Assembly: GCA_021186555.1 (NCBI GenBank) | Contig: JAJKFL010000013.1 | Coordinates: 34,934,743-34,998,742, forward strand | Length of the DNA stretch: 64,000 nucleotides | Reading direction: 5' to 3' | From: Reticulitermes speratus | Taxonomy: Eukaryota > Arthropoda > Insecta > Blattodea > Rhinotermitidae | Part shown: piece by piece, positions 1-12,400 of the stretch | Numbering within the stretch: position 1 is the stretch's first letter | Layout of the letters: the number at the start of each line of letters is the position of its first letter | Position numbers and translations under genes: made by a program | Notes under the pieces: generated by a model | Databases searched by the model: none | Seen by the model: only the letters and a program-made list of their open reading frames with translations | What the model was told of the DNA's origin: nothing

Positions 1-320
1 AAGATATTTGTTGTCTTTCACTACCAGCTGCAAGTTTACTAGTTGCTTAATTTGTGTGTATTTTAACACCAAAAGCGTATATATTCGTCTGCAGTTTTCT
101 TCTTCACACGTCCCGGAATATGGTTGTATTGCGTGTTTTGTGAACTTTTCGTGACATTATGAACAACATAAAACCAAGCGTATTAGGCGCATAATAACGA
201 AACGTGGCTTCTAAATGCCAATATTAAAAGAAGACAGTGTAAGGACACGCAGGAATCAGACTGAATAGTCCTCACTTGCGGAGGTGTCGCGAGTCCCACT
301 GCAAAAATGTCGTGTTGCAG
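1..320 (+). other. Calpain intron, 3' part
   Basis: AT-rich sequence ahead of the first visible calpain exon. It ends in a normal acceptor. No other feature was recognised. Confidence 0.7.
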
Positions 321-493
321 GATGTCTTTTGAGGACTTCGCACGCCACTTTACTCACCTGGATCTTGTTCACGTCGGCCCAGACGACTGGATGAGCGAAC
401 CTGCACTCCACTCTAAGCAACCCTGGCGCGCCGTACTGGCAAGACGCCGGTGGCGTTCCGGTTACAACGCAGGTGGCGGGCCGAGCTACACAG
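321..493 (+). CDS. Calpain exon a: end of protease core
   Basis: The acceptor is tgttgcag before 321 and the donor is gtaact after 493. The first G completes a split Trp codon, the W of the calpain W-M-S-F-E-D-F motif. The exon encodes MSFEDFARHFTHLDL and the conserved R-W-R-x-G-x-x-A-G-G stretch that ends the PC2 core. It ends in phase 1. Confidence 0.9.
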
Positions 494-3400
494 GTAACTA
501 GCCTTTCACACCCACACACAGATACTTGTACACGTCGTTTGATTTACTGTTGTCAAGAAATTCATATTCTTTCTTCAGCTCAGTTTTAACGACAAAGAAG
601 ACATGCCGAATCAAATCCCAGCCTCATTTTGACCCGTCGACGTCGAATAGCCTCATATTTTACCTCTGTTTCGGTTTTGTGCCTGCTATCTATTGCTCTT
701 TTTAGTCACCACAAGGAATAACTAAGATGATAAAACGTCTTTAACACCTTTGGTTAGGCAAGAGGATAGGATCCGCCTTGCCTTAATCCTCCTCTTAGTT
801 TCTCGTTTTTACTTCCCCTTAACATGTCTCTGTTTCTTCTTATTATTATTATTTATCTTCTTCCTTTCGTCTCAGCACTTATGGAACTGTAACACCATTC
901 CTGAGAATAACATTCCATATATTTTCTGGTCTTCCCAACAGATGTTACTGTAGGATATACCTGCTTTGGGAAATGTATAATCTACTAGAAATTAACAATA
1001 ATAAAAAACCTGGGAAACTCTTGCCTTATTTATCAGAATTTGCTTCTTTAAAGTGAGGGGAGGTGCCTTGATCAAACTACGTTTGGTTCCACATTTTGAG
1101 AAACAGTTCGTGTTTCTTCCACCACTTGTGTGTCCAAATGCTTACTTATTGCCGTTGTTCTGGTTGTGACGCAGAGACAACAGCGATGAACCCGCAGTTC
1201 CACATCCAGATACCGCGTACTAGCAGCAACAAGTGCCACGTGGTCGTGTCCGTCACCCAGTTCTATGAGACTGTTCCAGACAGTCGCAAGAAGAAACCGT
1301 TGTTCGCCATCGGCTTTGCCGTGTATGAGGTTCCCCACGCAACGGCACGACTGACGCCCCACTTTGTGGCAGAGCAGGTACTTAACTTGCAGCTGAACTC
1401 TCACACGCACTGCCTACACTTTTATTGCGTTGCGTTAGATACACAAAATACATACACAAACGCAGCTGGGGAGGTTCCAAACTTCTGTGTCTCCCAGGGG
1501 CGCACCCAAATGGGGGCTGCCGGGCTGCAGCCTCCTCCAAACCCCCAAAACCTAAATTTAAAAAAGCAGATTTTGTAAATATTATGATATCAAATGTTTT
1601 ACGTGATTTCCCGTTCAGCCGAAATCAGCCAATGAAGTTGGTTGATGACTAGTACATTAGAATTTTGAAAAATAAATTGACAAAAATAAAACAACCAGAA
1701 GATGGGACACTGTGATTGAGTCGTGGAACGTGTAGTTATATTCGTACGTATATAAATGCAGTTGCAAACAGTGTTATGTTTTAACTACAACATGATTTTT
1801 AAAACATAATTTTTAAAATCAAACATAAACTATATACAGCCTCAGGATCAGCCCCCCCCCCTCCCCAAGGAAAAATTCTGGGTGCACATCTGATGTCTTG
1901 CATTTAAAAATCTACTGAAATGATTTAGATTAAAGTCTATAGTGGAAATGTGAAGTAAAATGCAATTATTTCTACTGTCTTAATGTAACTTACACGTTGA
2001 TATCTTTATAAATTTTAAAATGATTCACACAAAACGTTTATATGTGGCATAAAATGTACCTAATTAAGAACTGTAATTTTATCTTAAAACAGTTTTCGTT
2101 TATAAAGTGAATGGAAGAAAAATTATTTATGATAGCTCAGAAACCATGTACTTTATCTGTAACAAATGAACATCAATGTCGATTATAAAATTCATACGCG
2201 ATAGACCTGAATTAGTATGATCAACATAAAGCAGTACCAGTTTTTCGTCCGGAATATGGTTACTTTCCTTGTCAGCGTCACAGTATATAGTAAATAGGAC
2301 TAGAAGGAAGAGTGATGCTCAAAATAAGAAACTAAATTTCTCGTTAAATTACAAAGTGCCCAATAGCGGTACACGCAAATAGTGAAGAACTTACAGTGGA
2401 GTAAAGAGAATAATGAAGAGAAATTGTGAAATTAAATGAGAGGCGGCATTCTATTAGGACTACATAATATAAAAGCCGAAATAAATTTACGATTCAGAAG
2501 TGAAACTATAAAACTGGGCTTTCTGTCTACTTGAGGGTCGCCGCACGTGACAGGCATTTCCCAGCTTCTGCTCAACACTCTCACATTTGCATCCTTCAGG
2601 CTCCTTTGTAAGTCCAAGGTTGTAATACCACCGTTTGTGCATACACTGAGCAGGTTGCCACGGCGGTAACACGTCTGACTCGCATTCGGAAGATATCTGT
2701 TTCGAATCCTGAATCGTACTTTTGGTAATCAGATGCAGTCTCTCCCAGAAGAATGCACGAGCTAGCTGCCTAAAGTAGGCCACGACACTTCTTCCGCATC
2801 TTTTTGCATTTATTATCAATTTATCACTCCACATTTAATTTAATATATACTTACGAATTTATGCAACATAGTAAAAGAACCGAACAATCGATCTGCCTCT
2901 TACGTGCTTTATTGTTTGTGACCGTTGCTGGAATAGTATTGACTGGCAGGGGAAACGGGCGTAGGCCTACTTAGAGAAAACATGCAGTACTTTTACGTGG
3001 AGGCCCCATGTACTGAACACAGGCCGCAGAAGTTAGATGTAATGTAATATTTCTCTAACATGCTCCTAAAGCTGTTCGAAACACAAAATCGTGAAAATAA
3101 TTGCGAGTTTTGAGGTTGTCGAAGTACCAACTACTGACGTAACTGTCTTCTGTGATGGTGCACCGTGTTACCTACGTTTCGGGACAACCTGCTACCTCCA
3201 TTCTCAAAACCAGTGGAGGCAGCAAGTTCCTCTGAAATGTCGGTACATATTTACCAGTGCACGTGACGTCACACCACAGAAGACAGCTACCTGCATAGTA
3301 ATGTTATCTGTGCATATTCTATTTACTGAATTTAAAGATAACTTTGTTGGCGTAACCGTCGATGTTGATTAGTTCAGTTTAGTTTATTCGTTTATTCCAC

Positions 3401-6400
3401 TTAGCCACACGTGTGACATTGGACATGTCAAATTCAATTTACGACTTACATATCATGTCAAAATCATTTACAAGTCATATATCACAAAGACTCAACTCAC
3501 AATATACCAACATTAAAACAATAAAGTACAATAAAATATAATGTGACGTAAAATACCAATACTGATTAAAACAGATAGGAGTGACAACTTATCGAACTCG
3601 CGTATAAAAAAATCCATATACAATCAGTACGACATATATTCATTCACTGAATAAGATACATATGGTAACAGAAAGGATTTCAGTTCTCTTTTAAAATATT
3701 TGATTTTGTCCAGTTTTTTAAGCGATCTGACATTTTGTTTTAGACTCTAATTCCTGTATTCACCACACACTTCCTGAAGAAGTCCGTATGGCAGAAGTGA
3801 AAATGAAAATTGAACCGAGCCTCAGCCTTCCAGCCCTATAGTCCTTTTATTTACTACGTTTTACAGGCTCGTCTAATCATTTTAACCTAAATTAGCTTTA
3901 AAGAAGCTGAGAAAGTAACCGATAAATGAAAAACGACCATCAAATGGGCTGTTCTCTGTAGACAGCAATGGGAAATTCAAGAAAGCAGCGACACTGCGTA
4001 ATCTAGCGAGTGGCAAGAGAACTATAACCGAATGTGTGTGTTGGTAGTTTCACGCGAGAGAGCACCAAACGCTGTGCACTTACCAGGGCAATATGTTGTG
4101 ATAGGAGGTACCTGACACAAGAAGGTGTTTGACATGAACAAACTGAAGACGATGATTCTATTAAAACTGAAACTGAAATTAAATACTCCCTTCATGTACG
4201 TGCCTGTAAATTACCAACTCAATGTTCTGTGAAATTTATAAGAATGAAAAAGTTCTGGTTTTTTACTACTGGCCGAACGACTGAAAAATCGTGGCTCAAT
4301 TCCCAGCAGAAATTTTTATCTTACTCAAAACGTCCAAACTGGCTGTGGGACCCACCCAGCCTCGTAATTAGTGGGTACTGGGAACTCTTTACCTGGTCTT
4401 AAAGCGAGCGGGGCATGAAACTGAGCACTCATTTTAAGAATCAGTGGAGATATATATCCACTTGTTCCGTATACTTTTATGGCATGCAAAGTGACAGTTT
4501 CGCCCCTTTTATTTGTCAGAATAAACGAAGAATTAATGTGCATGTAAATTGTAATGAACTTTGAGCTACTTTACCATCTCTCATTAAGTTGGCAGTACTT
4601 TCAAAGTTACTCACTCTTTCGTATTCGAAAGAACAGTGGTTAAAATGTTAACCTGATATGAAAAATAATTTGCTTTTCTCTGTTCCTGCTAATATCGGGG
4701 TTTACTAGTTGCGTCCCGCGGTCACTTTTCAGATAAGAGCTGTGTATCAGTTGCGTCCCGAGTTGTCAACCCCCCCAGATAAGGCAATGTATTAGTTGCG
4801 TCCCGCGGTCAGTTTAAAGGTATAACAGTTGTGTAGCAGGCTGCTGAGGAAAATCCGAACGGCTGTAGTGTCGAATCGGGTCCAGGGTGCCTTGGTTCAA
4901 AGTCCGTCTGTGACGCTGTACAGTGGGTCAGATTAAGCGAGACCTGGCTACAATTACAATTCTTCGACTTCCACAAAATGCTTAAAAACTACTTGAGGGG
5001 CAACAGGAAGTTCTCAGGGTAACGTAAGTTTTATGACATTTGGGGTGGATATATTTTCGGTAGAGGCAAACAAACAGAGCGTTCTATATTTATAGTCCTA
5101 CAAATGTACATTTTATTAACTATTAGTTGTGTAACACTGTCCTACATGTTTCGAACCATATTCTGGCTCATCCTCAGGGACTCAGTATTTAAAATTACAC
5201 ATTTTTACATCAATTGGTACAATTGTTTAAATAGTAAAAACTGAATAACATGGCTTTTTTTTACAATCGTGTTTAAACACTGGTTAAAATGTGAATAGAT
5301 GTAGCTGCTGTTTATTTCGGTGTTATAAACCAAGTCTTATACGGGTTAAAATGTTAAAAGTTGAATAATCTGTGTTGTTATGATATCCTGAAACATACAC
5401 TATTTAAAATAAAATTGATAGTCGTATTTATGTTAATGTGATTTTTAGTAGGTTGTAAATTGTTGGATGTAGAATTGTTCTAAGGTATTCATATATCCAT
5501 ATATGAATTGTTCTAAGGTATCCATATATGAATTGTTCTAAGGTATTCATATATCCATATATGAATTGTTCTAAGGTATCCATATATGAATTGTTCTAAG
5601 GTATTCATATATCCATATATGAATTGTTATAAGGTATCCATATATCAATTGTTCTAAGGTATCCATATATCCATATATGAATTGTTCTAAGGTATCCATA
5701 CATGAATTGTTCTATGGATATATGAATAACTTAGAACAATTCTACATCCAACAATTTACATACAATAACAAACTAATGCCAGAACAAAATACAGCAGACT
5801 ACAACCCAATATTCCGCTTTATCTACGACAACCAAAATCGTCACTCCTCCACGTGACAGTGACCTACTTAAATACCGGATACACCACTCGATAGCCAGTA
5901 CTGTTCTCATCACGTAATAGTCAAACAACTCCGATAAATAGGTATGTACAACGTTGACTACTTCAACTTACGTTCTACCTACTAAAAATCACATTAACAT
6001 AAATACGACTATCAATTTTATCTTAAATATTGTATGTTTCAGGATATCATAAAACACAGATTATTCAACTTTTAACATTTTAACCCGTATAAGACTTGGT
6101 TTATAACACCAAAATAAACAGCAGCTACATCTATTCACATTTGAACCAGTGTATAAACACGATTGTAAAAAAAAAATTCATGTAATTCAGTTTTTACTAT
6201 TTAAACAATTGTACCAATTGATGTAAAAATGTGTAATCTTAAATACTGAGTCCCTGAGGATGAGCCAGAATATGGTTCGAAACATGTAGGACAGTGTTAC
6301 ACAACTAATAATGAATAAAATGTACATTTATCAGACTATAAATATAGAAAAGAAAATGTACGGAATGAATAATATTAAGTTTTTAAACAGAGCGTTATTT

Positions 6401-9400
6401 CAGGCTTCCGCCGCGATGTTGATGAGATCTGCGCCCTTCTGGGGTATTACGCATCGTCGAGTGGTAATCTTTACCAAAGTTTCAGGACACTGTATCGGTC
6501 CCGTCTTTAAGAAAGACTTCTTGACCCTTGAAGATGGGGCCGATATTGTCCCGAAACGTCGGTAAAGGATTACCACTGGACGCTGCGTAATATCCTAGAA
6601 GAGCGCAGATCTCACAAAGAGAGCGTTGTTAGTAGCAGCGGTTCGGAAAGGTACTTTGTACGCAAATTCCAGTAGTGGTTTATTAATTATTTTTACAGTG
6701 ACAATTTAATTTATTAAGTTAATTGATCACGGTGCAGAGCAATGAAGTTAAGTAACGTGTGAACTAATTAAAAACGTAATATTTCAAGAGAAATAAATAA
6801 TTTTTATGTCAACTTAAATTATGCTGATTTTTTTTCTGCATAAAATTTGAAGTTTATTATTTACATAGAGCTGTAAAATTGATCTGAGCCGCTTTAGCTA
6901 TCCGTTTGTTGTATTATTGTATAGCTTCAAACTTTATTATTACCTAATATAAGAAATTAACTGCTTATACATGCTACTCTGAAAGTTATTAACGATTGCA
7001 TAAGATAGTGTCATGTACTTAGAGAATTTGATCATGCGATTTGACATGTAATCTACCATTTTGAGTGCCCATCTTCGATTTCAATAAAAAGTTAGTACAG
7101 TGTACAAAACTAACCAGCTTACACATTATGTATGTTATGTTTATAAGCATACACTTTATATTCTTAGACATACATATCTATATATTTATTGTTATACATT
7201 TTATAATAAACTATGAAAATATTTCGCACAATTATTTACAGATGAATAAAAATTAAAGCACAAGGAGTTGTTTAAAATTTGGACACAAAGGAAAGCACAG
7301 CAACATAAAGAGTGAATACGTTAAAAAGCGTGCCATAGGGATGTACAGATCTCTTTGTTTTCAATTAAGAATCTAGATACCACGTGAAACTTTTATTTTA
7401 TAAAAATTAAACCGATATTAAATAAACAGTAATTGTTTTATTTTCAATTTTCAGTGAGTTTTTATTTTCAGTTTTGTTAATATAATTATTATTTTACAGC
7501 TCATTTTCGGCCTGAAGAAATTTCCTCAAGCGCATTAGTGGAAATAGAATATATCTCATGCTGTACTGGATATTTGAAAAGAATATTGATAGAAGAAGAA
7601 ACCAACAGTATTGTGTATCAAACAACACAGAATCATTTGAGAAAGTTGTCAATTTACACATTACAGTTATTGCCAAAACATATCAAACATTAGAAATTTT
7701 ACGTTGTGTTCACCGTGCATCTTGACATCAATTTTCAATTTCTTCAACCAACTAATGCACCTTATTTTATTTTATTTTTTCATTTCTTTTCCTTTTTTGG
7801 TTCAAGAAATTGAAAGATTACAAAATGTCATGCACTTCAGGTATACGTGGTCGTCGAAACCTTCGACAACTTAGGAGTTGGGTGGTGTCTGTGTGTGTGT
7901 GTGTGTGTGTGTGATGTCCCTCGCTGCTCTGCGGGTTCGCTTCCCGGTCTGTTCTGAAGGTTTGGTCATGTCTCTGTATGATACACATGAAGCAGAGACC
8001 TTGGGACGCAACTGATACATTGCCTTATCTGGGGGTTTACAACTCGGGACGCAACTGATACATTGCCTTATCTGGGGGGGCTGACAACTCGGGACGCAAC
8101 TGATACGCTTTCTTGACCGCGGGACGCAACTCGTACGTCCCCGCTAATATATACCAACATATCTCAATACCTTACCGTAGTGGCCAGGTTACAGGATTCA
8201 CGACCGGGAAATCGTAATTTGATTCCCAGCAGAGGCGTCAAGACCGGTTCTGGGGCCCATTCAGCTTCCTATTCAACGAGTATCCCTTAGGTAACGATGT
8301 AATACCATTGCCCTATAATTCTTAATGGCGTTTTCTTTAAGTACAGTGACAAACTAACATTCATGTCATATTGGCTCCCTGCTCAGCTTTTCCCCATACG
8401 TAATCATGTTATTTGCTTTGTCGCGTCGAAACTCACCATGATGAAGGGCGTAGTATTTGGAACTATATATTTCTGCATCCTGTCGTGTTTAGTAGACTGG
8501 TGTCAATGTTCTATTCTCTCAGTCTAAATACAAATTTATCTGTGTGTATTCATTAGAACACCCACTCAGCTCTACTAATACTTCTAATGAATACACACAA
8601 AGAGCTGTGTTAAGACGGAGTGAATAAACTCGGACAAGGAAGATGTGGATCTGTGAATATTTGTAAGACACTTTACAAATTATCGCCAGCCTAGCAGCTA
8701 AAATTTATCAGCTGTTTCTATGACTCCTTGTTGGCTCCTTGAGTAACCTGACTGATGGTTGAACAGAGACTGAATTGTTACTTTACTGTATGGTTCAATG
8801 ACTTGACGAAGTGACGTCAGTTGACGACTGAGATGATCTTTGGATGACCGACTTAATTGAATCATTAAGCTACTAGGTACATTACTGAAAAGCTTGCTAA
8901 CTGAGTGGACTGACTCTGTTACTTAGTGACTTCACTGGATGAATAATTGAGTGACCTGACTAAATGACTATGAGACCCGACTTAATGAAGAACTGAGTGA
9001 CCTGACTAAATGACTATGAGACCCGACTTAATGAAGAACTGAGTGACCTGACTAAATGACTATGAGACCCGACTTAATGAAGAACTGAGTGACCTGACTA
9101 AATGACTATGAGACCCGACATAATGAAGAACTGAGTGACCTGACTAAATGACTATGAGACCCGACTTAATGAAGAACTGAGTGACCTGACTAAATGACTA
9201 TGAGACCCGACTTAATGAAGAACTGAGTGACCTGACTAAACGACTATGAGACCCGACTTAATGAAGAACTGAGTGACCTGACTAAATGACTATGAGACCC
9301 GACTTAATAAAGAACTGAGTGACCTGACTAAATGACTATGAGACCCGACTTAATGAAAAACTGAGTGACCTGACTAAATGACTATGAGACCCGACTTAAT

Positions 9401-12400
9401 GAAGAACTGAGTGACCTGACTAAATGACTATTAGACCCGACTTAATGAAGAACTGAGTGACCTGACTAAATGACTATGAGACCCGACTTAATGAAGAACT
9501 GAGTGACCTGACTAAATGACTATTAGACCCGACTTAATGAAGAACTGAGTGACCTGACTAAATGACTATGAGACCCGACTTAATGAAGAACTGAGTGACC
9601 TGACTAAATGACTATTAGACCCGACTTAATGAAGAACTGAGTGACCTGACTAAATGACTATGAGACCCGACTTAATGAAGAACTGAGTGACCTGACTAAA
9701 TGACTATGAGACCCGACTTAATGAAAAACTGAGTGACCTGACTAAATGACTATGAGACCCGACTTAATGAAGAACTGAGTGACCTGACTAAATGACTATT
9801 AGACCCGACTTAATGAAGAACTGAGTGACCTGACTAAATGACTATGAGACCCGACTTAATGAAGAACTGAGTGACCTGACTAAATGACTATTAGACCCGA
9901 CTTAATGAAGAACTGAGTGACCTGACTAAATGACTATGAGACCCGACTTAATGAAGAACTGAGTGACCTGACTAAATGACTATTAGACCCGACTTAATGA
10001 AGAACTGAGTGACCTGACTAAATGACTATGAGACCCGACTTAATGAAGAACTGAGTGACCTGACTAAATGACTATGAGACCCGACTTAATGAAAAACTGA
10101 GTGACCTGACTAAATGACTATGAGACCCGACTTAATGAAGAACTGAGTGACCTGACTAAATGACTATTAGACCCGACTTAATGAAGAACTGAGTGACCTG
10201 ACTAAATGACTATGAGACCCGACTTAATGAAGAACTGAGTGACCTGAATAAATGACTATGAGACTTGGCTGAATGATTAATTTAGTGACCTGAATAAATG
10301 GCCATGAGACTTGACTGAATAACCTACTGGGTGACATAATTAAATTACTTACTTCACTGAACCCTTAAGTTGCTGACTGAATGGCTGAATTACTGAGCTG
10401 ACGGTGCAGCCTAAGTTATCCACTCATCAACTTGGGTATTTATGCTCTTAATTACACACCCGTCATTTTGCCACAGAAACCACTGGATGTGACGAACCAC
10501 TCAGTTGCCCGCGAGGTGGTCACCTTCTTCACCCTGCCCCCAGGCGACTACATCGTGGTGCCGCAGACCGCCATCCCCAACTGTGACGGCAAATTCCTGC
10601 TCAGGATCCTCACCGACGAGCAGAGCAACATCTGGTGAGGACTGACAGCATTATAATGTGTTAGGCCGCGGTGACATGGACGGAATATGTAGCACGAATG
10701 GGGTAATAGAATTTGTTTTGGGAACACGAAAAGAAGCCCTGGACATCTCCCCCCCCCCCCCAGCTCTTACCATTCCTCCTCTAATGTACTTGTACTCCAC
10801 TCTATACTCTTCCAGCCAAATTTCGTTCCTTCGGAACGAATGTCGGTGGTGATAAACACGAGAAAAACTTTAGATCTTCGCTCTTCTGGGATTTAACGCA
10901 GCTACATTGGTAGTCAGTTACCGACGTTTCGGGACAACCTATCGGTCCCATCTTCAAGGATCAAGCAGTCCAAGGAGAATGCCGGGAGTACTTAGGTACG
11001 TAGTTATGTAGGGAATGGTGTGGGCGATGAGTGGTTCTGAGAGGCTGCAGGAAAAGGGGACGAAAAGGAAAAAGAAAAGCAAGAAAGAAAGGAAAAGAAA
11101 AAGTATGAGATAGAAAGAGAAAGTGGAGGGATAACGAAGACAGAAGGAGGGCGAGCCCTATGGGGCTGGGGCAAAAAAGTGCCGAGGGAAAAATTGCCGT
11201 TTTATCCAAGGGGGAATAGATGTAGCAGGATGAAGATCCGAAGAAATAAAAAATGGAAATAGATTCGGAAGGGGGAAAAAAGGAAATACCAATCTACTCT
11301 GCGTAAAGTCCCAACAGAGCGAAGATCTCATTTACACCGCGGTGGAAGCCTGAAATCATATGAGATAATCTTCGCTAGCGACAAACTTTTGGGCTGGTTG
11401 ACATGGATCACTAGGGGCTGGAGGGGAATACATCAGTAAGCAGATTGTGGTAAGCCCTGAGCGCTGTCATCCCGTCATTCACGTGACTTTTTCCCTTGAC
11501 CTCAGTAATGTAACTCCACGTAGCAGAAATCGTCTTCAGAACTTAATGATTTCGGAACTACTCATCAAATTTCCCTCTTCTTATAAAACCAGAAATTTAA
11601 TTACCGTGTTATCATGGGCCAGCCCCTGGACTCTAACCTGAGCCAGTTAAATCTACGTCATGACCTTAAACCATATTTATTTAAAGTGGAAGTACAATTA
11701 TAATATATTCTTCTCATATTAGTCTTCGTTTTACCAGTGGTGTCTTCCTTTCAGATCTTTCTACAAACTTTTTTTATTCACGTTTTACTCTCACATTCAT
11801 GCTACACGCATTGCCGGTAATATAAAAGAAAATTGTGCTGGAGGAACATCAGTAGAAGAGGCCGAAGCGGAGGGTTACAAATAGGTGGGACGTTATTAAA
11901 ATAAAACTTGGAAAAATGGAAAGAAAAGTGGAGATTCAGTCGTACTACTATTGAGTTAAAGCTAGTAGTAGTACTACTGTTGCATGTAGCTTAATTAGAG
12001 CTTTTGTGGTTATGACCTTTGCGTTGCACCAAACAGATATCGCCTCGGCCAGACGACTAAGATTCAAATTTGAAGGAAAGCATAGTACGCTGAACTTAGG
12101 TGTTGAAGATTACCGAAACAGTTAACTGGAAGCTCGAGTATATATAAAATAGGATACGTTTAAGGCTGTCTGTGTGTTTATTACTCGTAAAATATATTTT
12201 TAATCACTGGCATATGCCGAGGTTGCAGATATGTGTATGAAATTTATGCTATCTAAAGATAAATAAGTAACTGCCTCTACTATTCTAACAAACGCAGTTT
12301 AGAATTAGGAAGAATTAGAATGGGCCAATCAAGGAATGGAATACAAGAAAAAGGAAGAAGATAAAGGTTCAACTGGGATAAATTGAAGGAGAGTCGAGAT

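Larger units (their letters stand above)
5084..6384 (+). mobile_element. Penelope-like foldback element with hammerhead motifs
   Basis: Exact 12-bp duplication AAACAGAGCGTT at 5072-5083 and 6385-6396. About 350-bp arms (5084-5460 and about 5985-6347) are inverted copies starting CTATATTTATAG. Each arm holds a hammerhead-like motif. A 37-nt unpaired 3' tail contains AAAATGTACGG. The right side also has an open stretch, 5731-5853, reading LEQFYIQQFTYNNKL then MPEQNTADYNPIFRF, like the end of the GIY-YIG domain of Penelope-like elements. The element sits inside the larger 4696-8143 transposon and is therefore younger than it. It is not coding-complete. Confidence 0.75.
4696..8143. mobile_element. 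Non-coding DNA transposon with TIRs and 7-8 bp target duplication
   Basis: The outer ends are inverted: left CGGGGTTTACTAGTTGCGTC and right, reverse complemented, CGGGGACGTACGAGTTGCGTC. Both continue CCGCGGTCA. The flanks are CTAATAT at 4689-4695 and CTAATAT at 8144-8150 (possibly 8 bp with a shared G). Inside each end the decamer TTGCGTCCCG repeats, with AGATAAGGCAATGTAT between copies. The 3.4 kb interior contains nested foldback elements and AT-rich DNA but no transposase frame, so it is non-autonomous or gutted. The superfamily could not be assigned; an 8-bp duplication would fit hAT, P or Merlin. Confidence 0.75.

Noticed and set aside
8940-10270. Possible CRISPR-like regular array
   Set aside because: The 46-bp units are contiguous with no unique spacers, in an insect intron. 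It is a minisatellite.
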